Assembly (NCBI GenBank): GCA_026873275.1
Contig: JANTUC010000006.1
Span: 868,001 to 932,000, forward strand
DNA from: Pseudopithomyces maydicus
Lineage: Eukaryota; Ascomycota; Dothideomycetes; Pleosporales; Didymosphaeriaceae
Reading direction: 5' to 3'
Length of the DNA: 64,000 nt
Shown here: positions 1 to 12,053 of the stretch, piece by piece
Layout of the letters: the number at the start of each line of letters is the position of its first letter
How positions within the stretch are numbered: position 1 is the stretch's first letter
Program-made: the position numbers and the translations under genes
The notes under the pieces: generated by a model
Database searches by the model: none
The model's input: only the letters and a program-made list of their open reading frames with translations
What the model was told of the DNA's origin: nothing

Positions 1-219
1 ATACCTCCTTATCTAACCGTCATCCGTCATTCGAGCTCGTGCATTGCGTTACCCGTCCCTCGTCAATGCGACAAGAAACCATCGAACGCTATACCGCCAA
101 GGCATATGCCCAATGCAAATGCCCGAAGAAACTTTTGTACCCATCTAGCCGGAAAGCGAAGCATGAAAAGTCCTTCCGGGCGTACATGTGGTTGCGCGTT
201 CGTAACATGGTCTTGAAAA

Positions 220-2926
220 TCAAGACTCGATGCGCTGATAGAAAAGAATGTACGCAACCTTATTATCGCGCACATTCTCCTTCGGCAGCGGCGTTCTCTT
301 GCCTGCCGAGTTGGGTGTCGCTGTGCCGTTGACAACTCCAGCCCACTTCTTCTCTTTCTTTTCCGAGCCGTTGACTTGGCTCCACCCACCCTTATCCGCC
401 TCAGCATCACCGCCGATCTGATCGAAAAAGTTCTTGCTTTTTCCAGCGGCAGAGTCGTTCTTGTGTTGCTCGAGAGCGGCAGCGAGAACCTTGGGGTCCT
501 CTTCAGCGCCGCCCTCAGCAACATCCTCTGCGCGGATGCGGCGGATAACTGTGTCATCCATTCGGATCCATTCACGGCCCTCTTGCCTCCGAAGATCGAC
601 GGTATAGTGGCCGCCACTTGCATTCTTTCCGTGGTGATACACAACTCCAGTCAAACGGTAGCGTGGTGAACCACCACGCGCATTGAGCCCTCCTCGCTTG
701 TGCGGTGGGAAGACCTCTTTCGGGATGTCCAGCTCGAGAGGATAGCCGATCTTCTTCCAGATCTTCTGTGGACCGTTGACGTCGTAATGAAAGCGCTTGA
801 GATGCAATATAAGCACCGGCGGCAAGGTCTCGATGAACATTTGCTTGGTGGAAGGGCGCCCACCGCGAGTGGCGCTATCCAGGGTCTCGAGATGCGTCAG
901 CCCCTTCAGCGCATCAGAGATATTGTTGATGTTAGGTGAGCCAATATCCAACTGCAATGGCTGATACGGTTCCAGTGTAACAGATGGCTTCTCGCCTGGT
1001 CGCTTGTACTCAGAACGGATCTTACCTCCGAATATTTTGGTCAGAGGGCTTTCAACATCAACAGCACCCGAGGATTGCGTGACAGACGACTTCTGTTTTG
1101 GTCCTACTTCGAGCCAGCCGCCATCAACAGATCCAGAGCGCTCGCTTGTAGGTGTTGTGATTGCGTTCTCGCCATTTGAAGAGCGAGTGCTCTTGATAAC
1201 ATGAGCGCACTCATCATGAAGACCAGCAAGCAAAAAACCTAGGAATTCTTCGGCATCCTCTTGCTGGCCCCGCTTCATATTATCGAATCGGGGGAGGCGC
1301 CTAATTACGTCATAAACGTATTCTGGGGTCAGTGGCTCGCCATATTGCTCCAACTCATTGTCCTTAAGGCGCATGCGCAGCTTTTCGGCAGATTCGGCGG
1401 AGTCGATGACTTTGAAATCGCGCATAAACATGATCATCGCATCCACAAGTGGAGTCTCTGACTTGAAGCTATGCACAACGCGTTTCGCGTACTGATCCAA
1501 GAAGTCATAAAATGGTACGCAAAAAGCAGTACTTGGAGAATCTGGGTTCTATCAGTGCATGGACGTGGTTGGTGATCTGAAGACAGGTCCTTACGGAGTT
1601 CATATAACACAGGTTACCCGTATTTACAAGGCCACGGGGTTCAAGAAAGGAAAGCTTTTTATAAGAATCAACAGAATAAGAGGCAAGGACATCGCCAAGA
1701 GAGTTGCTCTTGGGTGCAGTGGAGCCGTTAGTGGCGGCAACACCGTTAGTGGGGGCCGGGGCCTTGACTGCAGGTGCAGCGTTCTTCGAACGGAGAAGCG
1801 CGGCCCACGAGCCAGGTGTCGGCTTAGGGGGAGACGCCTTTGGCGCTTCTTCGGTACTATCAGTGGTCTCTGGAAGAGCAGCCCCATCGGCCTTCTCCTC
1901 CTTGTCTGCCGCTGTTGACTTTGCTGACTTTTGTGTGACAGAGGTGACGCTAGGAGCTTTGGCAGGCTTGATGGGAATCAACGGAACAGCAGGCTTTGTC
2001 TGCGTGCGGGCATGTGAGCCCTGAAGCGCACGCTGCGGTTGTACGGGAACAGCTGGAGACTGCGCAGAGGGACGCGTAGAGTCTATTTCTGAAGGGGGAT
2101 GCGAAGTCTGTGGGGTGTCGACATCCAACTCGGAGGCCAGAGCCACAGTCGAGGCCTGCGACTCCTCCATTCCTTCGGTGGATGTGTGGTCAGCCTCTTC
2201 TGAGGCTTCCTTCACATCTTGGGTGTCTTGAAGCTCGGCGGCCTGTTCGCGCGATGGCAAGGCAAGGGTACCCTCTTGTGCCGGTACCGGAGCTCTCCTC
2301 CGCCGCTTCTTCTGCGATGCCCTCGGGGGAAATTCGGAATCGGTGACCGAGAGCCAGGGCAGGGGCGGGTAGAAGGGCATGTAGGAGCCGGCCTGGAGCG
2401 GGGCCAAACCCGTCGACACTGAAGTGACCGAGGGCGTTGTGGGAGGCGGCGTCGAGTCTGCGAGGGTGGTTGGCGGGGTCGGAGAGGAGACAGGCGCCTG
2501 CTGGGAATGCACCGAGGGGGTGGATGGCAGCGGCTGGGGCGTCCGCTGGGGCGTGGGGATGCGCGGAGCCGGAGGGGTGCGCGAGTGCACGATGGGGGGT
2601 GTCTGGCCCATGGCACGGTTGACGGGCGGCAGGTGGGCCATGTGCGGGTGCGAGGAGACCACGACGGGCGAGGCGTGAGGCTGGAACTGGCGCGGCGGCA
2701 TCGCATACTGATGGTGCTGCGGCTGGGCGTAGGGGTTGATCTGGTACCATTGCGGCGGCGGGTATGGCGAGGCATGTGGGTTGAAGTGCGGAAGCGGGTA
2801 TGCGGCGTAGGGGTTGTGGTGGACGGGCGAGTGCGGCTGCTGGGGAGGTTGATGATATTGGTGCTCACCATGCCGCCTTCCCGGATGGAAAGGGCCGGCA
2901 GGTGGCATTGGATAGCCCGGCATCAT
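220..2926 (-). CDS. Ubiquitin carboxyl-terminal hydrolase, Ubp3/USP10 type (frame break)
   Basis: Cysteine protease that removes ubiquitin from proteins; the yeast relative Ubp3 works with Bre5 in transport, autophagy and stress control. There are two exons, 2926-1595 and 1541-220, with a 53 bp intron (GTAAGG..CAG, branch CTGAT). The first about 430 residues are a Pro/Gln/His-rich low-complexity tail, as is usual for this family. The catalytic Cys box GLVNTGNLCYMNS lies just before the intron. Exon 2 carries the ubiquitin-binding middle (GQQEDAEEFLGFLLAGLHDE) and the His box (SGGHYTVDLRR, then MDDT) near the C-terminus. The peptide LQVLLF right after the acceptor is in a different frame from the following CVPFYDFLDQ. 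One base is missing in the A5 run at 1521-1525 (T5 on the coding strand), and adding it gives 884 residues. No alternative splice restores the frame, so I treat this as a sequence error. The family assignment is strong; the exact subfamily is less so. Confidence 0.9.
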
Positions 2927-3842
2927 GGGGAAGGTGCGGTGCTGTTGCCTTCACAGTTGGACAGCCGGCCAGGGACCAAGCAGCCAACGTGTGAGGCAAC
3001 GGGGGGACGGTGGTGAAGCGCACGCTATGTACTTAACCAGCAGCTGGTCCGGGGCCTGGTGGGCGCGGGGCGGGGTTTATGGAGATGCGCTCAAAGTTTC
3101 TTGCTGGGGTCTGGTGCGTCGCGCGAGCTCGGAGAGCGGGCAGGCTGGTGGCAGAGGGGGCTGCACGTGTCGTCGGCGGGCATTGCTCAGCACTCCATCT
3201 GGGGCAGAGTGACGGCCTGCCCGGGGAGAGCGGAATGGACGAGGTTTGAGAGGGCGAGGAGCCTGGTGTTGTTGGGTTGTGCCTCCGCAGCCGATGGAAG
3301 GAGTTCGAATGTCTCTCTCTCGCAAAGCAGCTTGCGAGGGGCCTGTGCGCGCCCGGCTCGTTTGTCGGGAACTGTGGCGTAGTGTGGCAGCAGCCAAGGG
3401 CGGATTGCAGGACCACCTGGGCACTCCGCCTGGCAGCAGGGCGGGCGGTGGATGATGGGGGGAGCTGTGTCTGGGGGTCGCGACGAGACAAGACTGCAGA
3501 GGCGTCGTACATGTGCGAAAGCGGAGCAGACGCCGTCCGGAGCCCGCGCAGACGCCTGCATGCTCCACGCACGTGATTGACTGATGGCGACTGTCCCATG
3601 TCATCTCGCCGTCTGGCCACTGTGACTCCCTCTCTTCTTCTCCAGTCCATCCCGCACGGGGGACCCAGACGCCTACAACCTGCAACCTGCTCCACACGTC
3701 GTGTCGCCCCGGGGAGCCTCTCGCGCTCTCCACTTCGCATTCCGCCCTTCTTCCGTTGTTCTCGTCGACCCCTCCGGTTAGCTCCTAGCACGGTAGAGCC
3801 CTGCAGTCATCGTCATCGCTGTTCGCCCGCGCCGGTGGGACC
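2927..3842. promoter_or_regulatory. Divergent intergenic region between the deubiquitinase and the RING gene
   Basis: 916 bp between two divergently transcribed genes, so both promoters should lie here. It is GC-rich with C/T-rich stretches near 3620-3800. The long open frames in it (for example 3033-3791 minus) have no recognisable domain and the composition of random GC-rich DNA, so I call no gene. Confidence 0.5.
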
Positions 3843-6157
3843 ATGTCGAACCCGCCCGCCATCGCGACCTCGTCCAAGGCTCAGGCCCCGTCCGCCCAGC
3901 TCTCCCCCGCCCAGACCCAGCCCGGGTCCACCGCAACCAGCGACAGCTACGGCCAGCGGCGGAGCGGGAGCAGTTTCGGTGCAGCCACTCGCCCGTCCCC
4001 CACGCCCCGCGGCAGCCGGCAGGGGCGGAAGCAGCACAAGGCTTCGAAGCGCTTCACCAAGGTCGACGACGATGCCATTGCCGAGTCGGTGAGTGTGCAA
4101 TTCCCCAGGCGCCCAAATCCAACGCTGACCCGCGCCAGCTCAACATGCGTCCGTTCAACAGCCGGAAGGGCCAGACCAACATCACCCACCTCATGAACTT
4201 CAGCCTGCCGCCACGCCCGCAGAACCACCATTCGCACGGCCACGGCAGGACCTACCGGAGGAACCCGACGTGGGGTTTGGGGTCGGGTTACCATGCCACC
4301 GACAAGGCGAGGTGAGTCGTGCCTGCCCCGTCACCACTCGCCGCAGTATCCTAACCAGCCCAGGTATGTCCACGCAAATTATCGCTTCATTGTCGATCCG
4401 CGCGGCGACTACCGCGCTCAGAGCGTCGACGCTGATATCCATCTGGACTGGAACAATGTCTTGCAGATATTGGCCTCTTCGCAGTCGCAGGATGCCTCCT
4501 GCCCAATCTGTCTTGGGACTCCGGTAGCCCCTAGAATGGCAAAGTGCGGCCACATTTTCTGCTTGCCCTGCTTGATCCGTTACATGCAATCTGAAGATGA
4601 GGCCAAGAACGTGCCCGAGAGGAGAGCTCGTTCCAAGAAGTGTCCGCTGTGTTGGGACAGTATATACATCTCCGAGACTAGGCCCGTCCGCTGGTACGTG
4701 GGCCAGGAGGGGAGCCGCCGCGAGAAGGTGGCGATGTAGTCCTACGTCTGGTAATGAGGTCGGCGGGTAGCACCCTGGCCATGCCTCGAGATGGCCCCGA
4801 TGTCCTGGGTAAAGAGGAAGACATTCCTTGGTTTCACGCCGCTGAGATAATGGACTATGCGCGCGTTATGAGGGGTGGAGAAGATTACATGTTGGAGCAA
4901 TTCAATGTCGAGATCGCCCAATTGCAACAACAGGAGAAAGAGGATGAGCTCATGTTCGGAGAAGACAATATCGAGTGGGTAAGGAAGGCAGTACGGTCAA
5001 TAAACGAGTCAAAGGAGAAAATCAAAGGCGTGGGTAACCCGCCCGAGCCAGCCAAACCTGCCGAACCCAAGCAGAAGAAGGCACCGATCGTTTACCACGA
5101 GACCGACGAGGAAACCCCAACCATGTATTCTGTCCAGAGCGCAGCAAAATCAGGTCAAAGCTTGCCGCCGCAGAACCCGACTCCTTCCACAGAAGCATCC
5201 GACGGCCAACCTGCGAACGGCGTTGAGGTAGGCGCGTCAAGGAAGTTGTCCATGTCGTCACATTCATCACATACAAGCCGTGGCATCGGCTCAACCCTCG
5301 CTGAAATCCGCAATCGTCAGCAGCACGACACTCAGCACACGCCATCCGAATATTATTTTTACCAAGCCCTCCTACACTACTATCTGTCTCCATTAGACAT
5401 TCGCATATTAAAGTCAGCTTTTGGTAGCTTCGCATCATTTCCATCGACCATTTTACCGCGCGTTGAACACGTCTCCACTGGCCATGTTGTGGATGACGAG
5501 CTCAGAAAACGCACCAAATACCTTGCGCATCTCCCCTACGGCTGCGAAGTGAGCTTCTTGGAGTGCGACTGGACCGACACAGTTGCCCCCGAGATCTTGG
5601 AGAAGTTCAAGCCAGAAATCGAGAAGAGGAGAAAGAAAAATCAAGACAAGGAGACGAAGGAGGAGAAGGCCCGCCTGAGGGCTGAGAAGGCTGAGTATGC
5701 CGAGTTTGCAGCAGCTCGGCGGAAGAGAAACAGCATCTCGGAGAGATTCTCCGCGGACGACTTTCAGCCACTTGCCTCGAGCAGTGTACCTGTGCCTGAA
5801 GCAACAGAGGAAAACGGCGAGGGCGCTTCAACATCTCCTCCATGGCCCTCACGTAGAGGTCAGGGTTTTTCGTCACTGGCATCGCCGTCTACAAGCCCAT
5901 CTACGTCACGCACTGTCTGGGGCACTGCTGCCGTCGCCTCAGCCTCACCGATGATGGCGCCTATGGAGCACGACACGCATGATGACGGGTGGCTACAAGG
6001 TTGGGAGAAGGACTTGTTGCACGAAGAAGATGCGTTGGTGGCACAAGCGCAAATGCTGAGTCTAGAAGAAAGTGAACCAAAAAAGCAATCTGGAGGGAAG
6101 AAAAAGAAGGCCAAAAAGATCACTCTCATGAGTACGAATGCTAGGAGAGGGGCATGA
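3843..6157 (+). CDS. RING finger protein, RNF10/Mag2 family (frame break)
   Basis: Probable E3 ubiquitin ligase of the RNF10/Mag2 family; human RNF10 and yeast Mag2 act in ribosome-associated ubiquitination. There are three exons: 3843-4088, 4139-4311 and 4364-6157, with introns of 50 and 52 bp, both starting GTGAGT. The N-terminus is Ser/Pro-rich, followed by a basic patch (RKQHKASKRFTKVDDD) and the conserved MRPFNSRKGQTNITHLMNF. A C3HC4 RING follows (CPICLGT..CGHIFCLPCL..CPLCWDSI). The C-terminal half has a charged coiled-coil-like stretch and a Lys-rich tail. After RPVRWYVGQEG the frame runs into a stop, while the next frame continues with GDVVLRLVMRSAGSTLAMPR. One G is missing in the G4 run at 4709-4712; adding it gives 737 residues. 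A candidate 46 bp intron (GTACGT at 4694) was tested and does not restore the frame. Confidence 0.9.
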
Positions 6158-6396
6158 CCGGAAAGAGGTCTGCCACTGCATTTCACACAGCTTGATTCTG
6201 CGATGGGGATCATCATGTACGGTTATTTTTTACACCTCGTGATTGAGGCTTGGTGGCGCACTGCATACAGGACTGCAATTAGGGTAGATCTATTGAGCTT
6301 GCTCCCAAACATATATGTGCCACTGCTACCTACGCACAACAGTGACATCATATATCATATCTCTCTTTCTCTCTACCATGTTTGTTTCACTGTTCC

Positions 6397-7667
6397 TCAG
6401 CACACATCCTCAACCTCAACCTCACCTCCACTTCGTGGTCCAAGGTCCGACCTCAGCGTACGATTGAACAGCTCCTTCAGCATCTCAAAGCACACCCCAG
6501 ATAGCGCCGCGTCGTATCTTCCCTTGGACAACTCGTCGCGGATGAATGCATGCTGCGCCCACGCGTGCTCGTAAAAGCTAAACGTCACGCCTGCCTCGTG
6601 GAGTGTCTTTCTGATCAGGTCTCTGCCTTGAGGGGGGACCTTCATGAATTTGTCAGTGACAGGGAACGAGGAAGATGGGCAGAAAGAGGACAGGCAAGAA
6701 GGAGAAGGAGAAGCAGAAAAGCACCCACATGATTATCCAGCTTCCCAAAAATCATAACAAGCTCTCCCTTGATATCCTTCGCCCGAGCAAGCGAGTCATC
6801 ATTCTTGCCCTCGCCCAACGTGCGCGAGTGGATATCAGTCGCAAAGTAGCACACCGCGGCCGCGACGCGGGGATCCAGCGCACAGCGGTATGCGAGGTGG
6901 CCGCCGAGACACATGCCCGTTGCGCCGATGCGTCCGTTGCAGGTTTCCAGGCTCTTGAGAAGGTCGATAGAGAGGGTGGCGTCTTCATCGTAGGCGGCGA
7001 GCTTTTTGGTTATCTGGTGGGGTGGTTAGCTGTCTTGGGAGCGGAGGGAGGGGAGAAAATGAGAGGGAAGAGCTCGGGGAAGGGGAAAGGGAACAAACCT
7101 TCCATTCGTTGCCGGCGTCGGTACCAGGGACATCGTAGGCGAGGGGCTCCGGGCCTGTGAACTCGTGGTAGGAGGAGGGGGCGGCAACAATGTAGCCTTG
7201 GGAGGCGATTTGGCGCGCGAAACGGGCGACAGGGCCGGTGACTGGGAAAGTACGATGTGTCAGATAGATACGGGTGGTAGAGTAGTAGACTGGTAGGGTG
7301 GATGTATAGTATTGAAATGTAAATAACTATCCGAGTTCAAAAGTGACGAGAATATGAAAATGAGGGAGTTTCAGGAATGAAAATGAGAGATGAAAAAAGT
7401 GCGGCTGTTGCCGGATACAGAATATGTTGGCGATTTCAAATAATGCAGCCTCTCATCCCTCTTGTCCTTACCTTGATAAATTTCACTGAAAACAACCACA
7501 CCAGGGAACTTGGCCTTTGGATAGTTTGCAATCGTAGGGTGGAAGAGGAAAATCCCTAGTCACTGGATTAGCATATTCATCTACCAAGCAAGCAGCAATT
7601 GGGTTCAATTACTCATGTCACCACCCGCCTGGGTAGCCACATCCTTGTGAGTTTCTTGAATGAGCAT
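6397..7667 (-). CDS. Dienelactone hydrolase family protein
   Basis: Alpha/beta-hydrolase of the dienelactone hydrolase family, cytosolic; these enzymes open lactone rings in aromatic degradation or act on related esters. I join five exons: 7667-7613, 7555-7472, 7241-7099, 7013-6729 and 6639-6397, giving 269 residues, the normal family length. The start is MLIQETHKDVATQAGGDMR. The Cys nucleophile sits in GATGMCLGGHLAYR, the Asp in FGKLDNHVPPQGRD, and the His in YEHAWAQHAFIRD, so the Cys-Asp-His triad is complete. The last intron uses an AAG acceptor, less common but supported by the protein across the junction. The second intron is long for the window at 230 bp. The gene is convergent with the RING gene. 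The substrate cannot be told from the sequence. Confidence 0.88.
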
Positions 7668-8656
7668 AGTGCCGATGAGATGTATGCTCGGTGTTGTTTG
7701 GGGTTCGGAATAGCTGCAGTGCGGGGTGGAGCGGTTATGTTTACATGGCTCCGTATCTATAGTGGGGTGTGCAGATTGGGAGCGGGCGGCCTCGGTTGTA
7801 CTTGCCGGGATCGCTCCTACAACATTGAAGCTTTGAATATTGAGGACTGTAGGAAGTAATCTTCTCTTTACTCTTTTATGTATCGAGAACAAATGATTAT
7901 CTTGTTCATACTCAGGGTTGCAGTGCACGGTCTGTATAAACATATGTTCTCCAAGAAAGTGAATCTACAGAGGTCAAAGTTATCTAGATAACCCATGAAG
8001 AGAACTCGAGGGGTAAAAATACTGCCTATGTTTCATAGATATTAGGCAGACTCTGTAGTATATACTTCCCTTTTACACTACCAATAACTTTCCTGCATAC
8101 TTTCACCGGATATCGAGTACGTACTCGTAAACATGCCCAGATACCTACCTAAGCAAGCAAGTAACACCAAAGCAAAGTTCTTGATCTGAGCCAACGGACT
8201 ATTGTACTTATACATATGGTCATCTTCCCCCGGGGGGTTATTTTGAAATCCGTTGTTCTCAGGATACTATGTAAGACTGGAGTCAATCCGTATTTTGGTA
8301 AGCGGACGCCTTGCGGTCCGGAAACGATATGCTCTAAAGGATCAATCAAAATCCGAACATTCATTCGTGCAGATTAATGGCCAGTGACATAAGAACACCT
8401 CGTCTGCAAGATGTGGGTACAGGATCTACTTACAACAAGAAAGCTGTTGGTGGCTTAATTCGCATCGCGCGGGGGGATCTGCCCCGCGCCCTGGGGCTAC
8501 GGAAACTAATCCGTAGCACTAACGGATATGTCCCGCTACCCGTTACCGAGGAACATATATATCTTGATGCCAAGTTTCTTATACTCTCGTCTCGTTGTTC
8601 ATAGATACGATATCGGTAATGCTCTTGCAATAGTTTTATAGAGAGTTTGTCAAATC
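7668..8656. other. Intergenic region, AT-rich, with a GC-rich palindrome island
   Basis: Divergent spacer between the dienelactone hydrolase and the NRPS-like gene. Most of it is AT-rich and has no supported gene. Between 8467 and 8550 there is an abrupt GC-rich patch with inverted repeats, listed separately. The small open frame at 8377-8604 spans that patch and resembles no protein I know. Confidence 0.5.
8467..8517. repeat. Two adjacent perfect 8-bp inverted repeats
   Basis: GCGCGGGG at 8467-8474 pairs with CCCCGCGC at 8482-8489 across a 7-base loop. GCTACGGA at 8496-8503 pairs with TCCGTAGC at 8510-8517 across a 6-base loop. A weaker pair (AACGG..CCGTT) follows. The block lies about 140-190 bp upstream of the NRPS-like start. 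It could be a MITE remnant or a structured regulatory site; the sequence alone does not decide. Confidence 0.6.
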
Positions 8657-11600
8657 ATGCCTTGGATAAACGAGAAAATGGCTGGACGCAAGACTGAAAC
8701 CCTCCCTTCAGATGGAAGGAATGACGCAATATTCACCATCGACGAATTGATCAGAAGACGTGCATTCGAGCTGAAGGATTTACCACTACTTGGTTACCCA
8801 AGAGAAGGATTGACCGACCACGAAGAGCATTCGGCTCAAGCAGTGGACAAGTATGTTGATGCGGCGGTGGAAAAGCTACAGCAAAGAGGCCTAAAGCCAG
8901 CGGTTCGTATAATTGAGATTAGGAAAAGAAGACCACTGACTCATTGTCCAGGATCCTCAATTGGATGAAGCACCTGCCGTAGGCATCCTTGCACATTCTT
9001 CCTTGCAATTCATTATCACACTCCTGGGCTTGAGCAGACTAGGCTACGCGACACTTCTCCTTTCCACTCGACTCGCCAGCCCGGCGATACTGTCCCTACT
9101 CCAACAAGCGAATTGCAACACCATACTAACAACATCGCAATTCCACGATGTCCTCGCTGAGGTGCACACAAGTAAGCCCATCACCTTGCTTGAAATGCTC
9201 AAGCACGAAGACTATTACCGCGTGGAATCTCCCGCATTCCATCGCACCTACGACCGCGTCAAGGAATCTCCTAAAAGGGCTGTCATCATCCATTCATCAG
9301 GCTCGACTGGTCTCCCAAAGCCCATCTTCCTCACACACCGCAGCTGCATCGCGGCCTTCGGCACCAACCTCGATAGAAAAGCTCTCATGACGCAGCCGCT
9401 GTTCCACAGCTTTGGCTTCTACGAGACATTCCGGTCGATCTTTTCGGGGAAACCTATGTACTATGTCAATTACAACCTACCCCTGACAAAACAAAATCTA
9501 TTAGTCACACTGCAGCACGTCCAGCCCGACCTCCTCTTTTGCGTCCCCTACGTGTTGAAATTGCTCGCGGATTCGGACGAGGGGATTCGCGCCATGGCGT
9601 CTATCGACCTTATCATGTACGGAGGGAGTGCGTGCCCTGATGATCTGGGCGACATGTTGGTGCGGCGAGGCGTAAATATTTGCGCTAACTATGGTGCGTA
9701 AGTATTCCGTATCAAAATATTTCACATGTAAAAGAGAGTCAAGATACTAACAAATTGCAGGACAGAAACCGGCCGTGTAATGACTTCAGTCCGCCCGCCG
9801 GGCGACACAGCATGGAACTATCTGCGCATACTCCCGCAGGTCAAGCCTTTCCTTCTCATGGACGAGATTGCCCCTGGAATTTACGAATGCGTCGCGCTGG
9901 ATGGTCTAAAGTCGAAGAGCACGGTGAATTCGGACGATCCACCGGGCTCGTTTCGCACACGCGATCTTTTTACACGGCATCCGGAGAACCCTGAATTCTG
10001 GAAGTATGCATCCAGATTGGATGATAGACTGACCTTGGTGAATGGCGAGAAGGTGCTTCCGATACCGATCGAGGGCCGGATACGTCAGGAGGCGCTTGTC
10101 CAGGAGGCGGTTGTGTTTGGGGACGGGAAGACAGTGCCTGGCTTGATCATCGTGAGAGCAGAGGCGGGGGCTGACTTGTCTGATGAGGACTTTTTGCAGC
10201 ACATTTGGCCTAGTGTTGAAGATGCAAATTCCCGCGCAGAAAGCTTCGCCCGGATTCCTCGGGAGATGATTGTCATGATACCTGCGGGGACGAAGTATGC
10301 TGCTACCGATAAGAGCACGTTTATTCGAGCGCAGGTGTATGAGCAGTTTAAGAAAAATATTGAAGATGCATATAAAAAATTCGAGAACAACGCAGGGGGC
10401 TCGCTTGCGCTACCACTGCACGAGCTGGAAGCATACTTGCTTCGTCAGTTCGGCGAGCACCTTGGTGTCGAACTGGGATCTACCGAGACGGACTTTTTCG
10501 CTTCCGGAATAGACAGTCTGCAGTGCCTAAAGATGTGGAGTCTAATAAAGAAAGATCTCGACCTCGGCGGAAAGCAAGGAGAGCTAGGACAGAATATCCT
10601 CTACGAAACGGGCAACGTCGGTACCCTCGCCCGCTATCTTTATGCTCTCCGCACAGGAACAGAGCAAGACATTCAGGACCCGAAACAGATAATCGCAGAT
10701 CTAATTGCAAAATACTCTACCTTCCACGCGTCTCCGACCCAAAAACCCACAACCACTGGAAAGCACGTCGTAGTAAGTACATACTAAGGCAAACCCTTCC
10801 TTTCCCCTTACTCTATTCCCCTAGCTCTTACTTACCAAACCCATGTAGCTCCTCACCGGCACAACCGGCTCCCTCGGCGCCCACCTCCTCTCCCAACTCC
10901 TCTCCAGCCCCCACATCTCCCACATCTACACCCTCGTCCGGGCCCCCACCCCTTCCACCGCCCTCTCCCGCACCCTCACCAGCCTCTCCACCCGCGGTCT
11001 CTCCCCCACCCCCTCCTCCCTCTCCAAACTAACCGCCCTCCCCTCCTCCCTCCACCTCCCCACCCTCGGCCTCTCCCCCACCCTTCTCTCCACCCTCCGC
11101 TCCACTCTCACCCTCGCCATCCACGCCGCCTGGGCCGTAAATTTCAACATCTCCGTTCAAGCCTTCGAGCGCGAGCACATAGCCGCCATATCGCACCTCA
11201 TCGACTTCTGCGCCGATGCCGAGCACAGAGCGCGGTTCTACTTTTGCTCATCCGTTTCGGTGGCGGGGGCGAGCGCGAGGCCTGGGACCGTCAAGGAGGG
11301 GTGCGTCGGGGATGTGGGGTGTGTGCAGGGGACGGGGTATGCAAGGTCGAAGTATGTGGGGGAGGAGGTGGTGTTGGAGGCGGCGAGGAGGGGGGCGGAT
11401 GCGAGGGTTTTGAGGGTGGGACAGTTGGTGGGGGATACGGGGGTGGGAGCTTGGAATGCGGGAGAGGGGGTACCGTTGATGATTAGGACGGCGGAGACGT
11501 TGGGGGTGTTGCCTGAGCTGGATGAGGTGAGTTTCTTTTTATCTCTTTTTGGGTGGGGGCCGTGGGTGTGCTTTCGTGAATCGTCGACTGACGGGCGATG

Positions 11601-12053
11601 TAGGAGATGTCGTGGCTACCAGTGGACGATGCGGCGAAGATTACGCTGGATTTGTGTCTCGGAGAAGATGGGGGAGACGATTCTGGAGGTGGGATGGCTG
11701 ATCCAGAACTTGTGTATCACGTGGTGAATCCGAGGCGGTTCCATTGGACGAGGGACATGCTGCCTGCGCTCTCAGCAGCAGGACTAGACTTCGAAGCGGT
11801 GCCGACAGATCAGTGGATGGAAAAGTTGAGGCATTCAGACAGAGATCCTAAAAAGAACCCACCGATCAAATTGTTGGATTGGTTCGAGAGCAAATATGGG
11901 CATGGTACCTCTACGAAAGCCAAAGGACCACTAGTTTATTTGACGGAGGAGACAAGCAGAAGAAGTCAGTCTATGGGGCAGATATCAGATGTGACAGAAG
12001 TCGAATATGTCAGGTTGATGGTGGATTGGCTGAAGAGGGAGTGGCAGTCCTAG
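8657..12053 (+). CDS. NRPS-like enzyme, adenylation-thiolation-reductase (A-T-R)
   Basis: Single-module carboxylic acid reductase of the fungal NRPS-like (Lys2-type) class: it adenylates an acid, loads it on a carrier and releases it by NAD(P)H reduction, usually as an aldehyde. There is no condensation domain. Five exons (8657-8902, 8952-9697, 9761-10772, 10849-11526, 11604-12053) give 1043 residues, a normal length. The adenylation domain shows the SSGSTGLPKPIFLTH phosphate loop, NYGATETG, TRDLF and the NGEKVLP region. The carrier has FFASGIDSLQCLK with the phosphopantetheine Ser. The reductase starts at LLTGTTGSLGAHLL (Rossmann GxxGxxG) and has the YARSK catalytic pair. Exon 4 switches from C-rich to G-rich codons near 11210. 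No tailoring genes adjoin it, so the acid it reduces is unknown. Confidence 0.92.

Noticed and set aside
3033..3791. Open frame of 252 codons on the minus strand in the spacer between two divergent genes.
   Set aside because: Overlapped by frames of similar length in other phases, no domain, composition of GC-rich non-coding DNA; the spacer must hold two promoters.
4694..4739. Possible 46 bp intron (GTACGT..TAG) in the RING gene that might explain the break.
   Set aside because: Splicing it gives the wrong phase, and it would delete the conserved WYVGQEG..GDVVLRL sequence; a missing G explains the break better.
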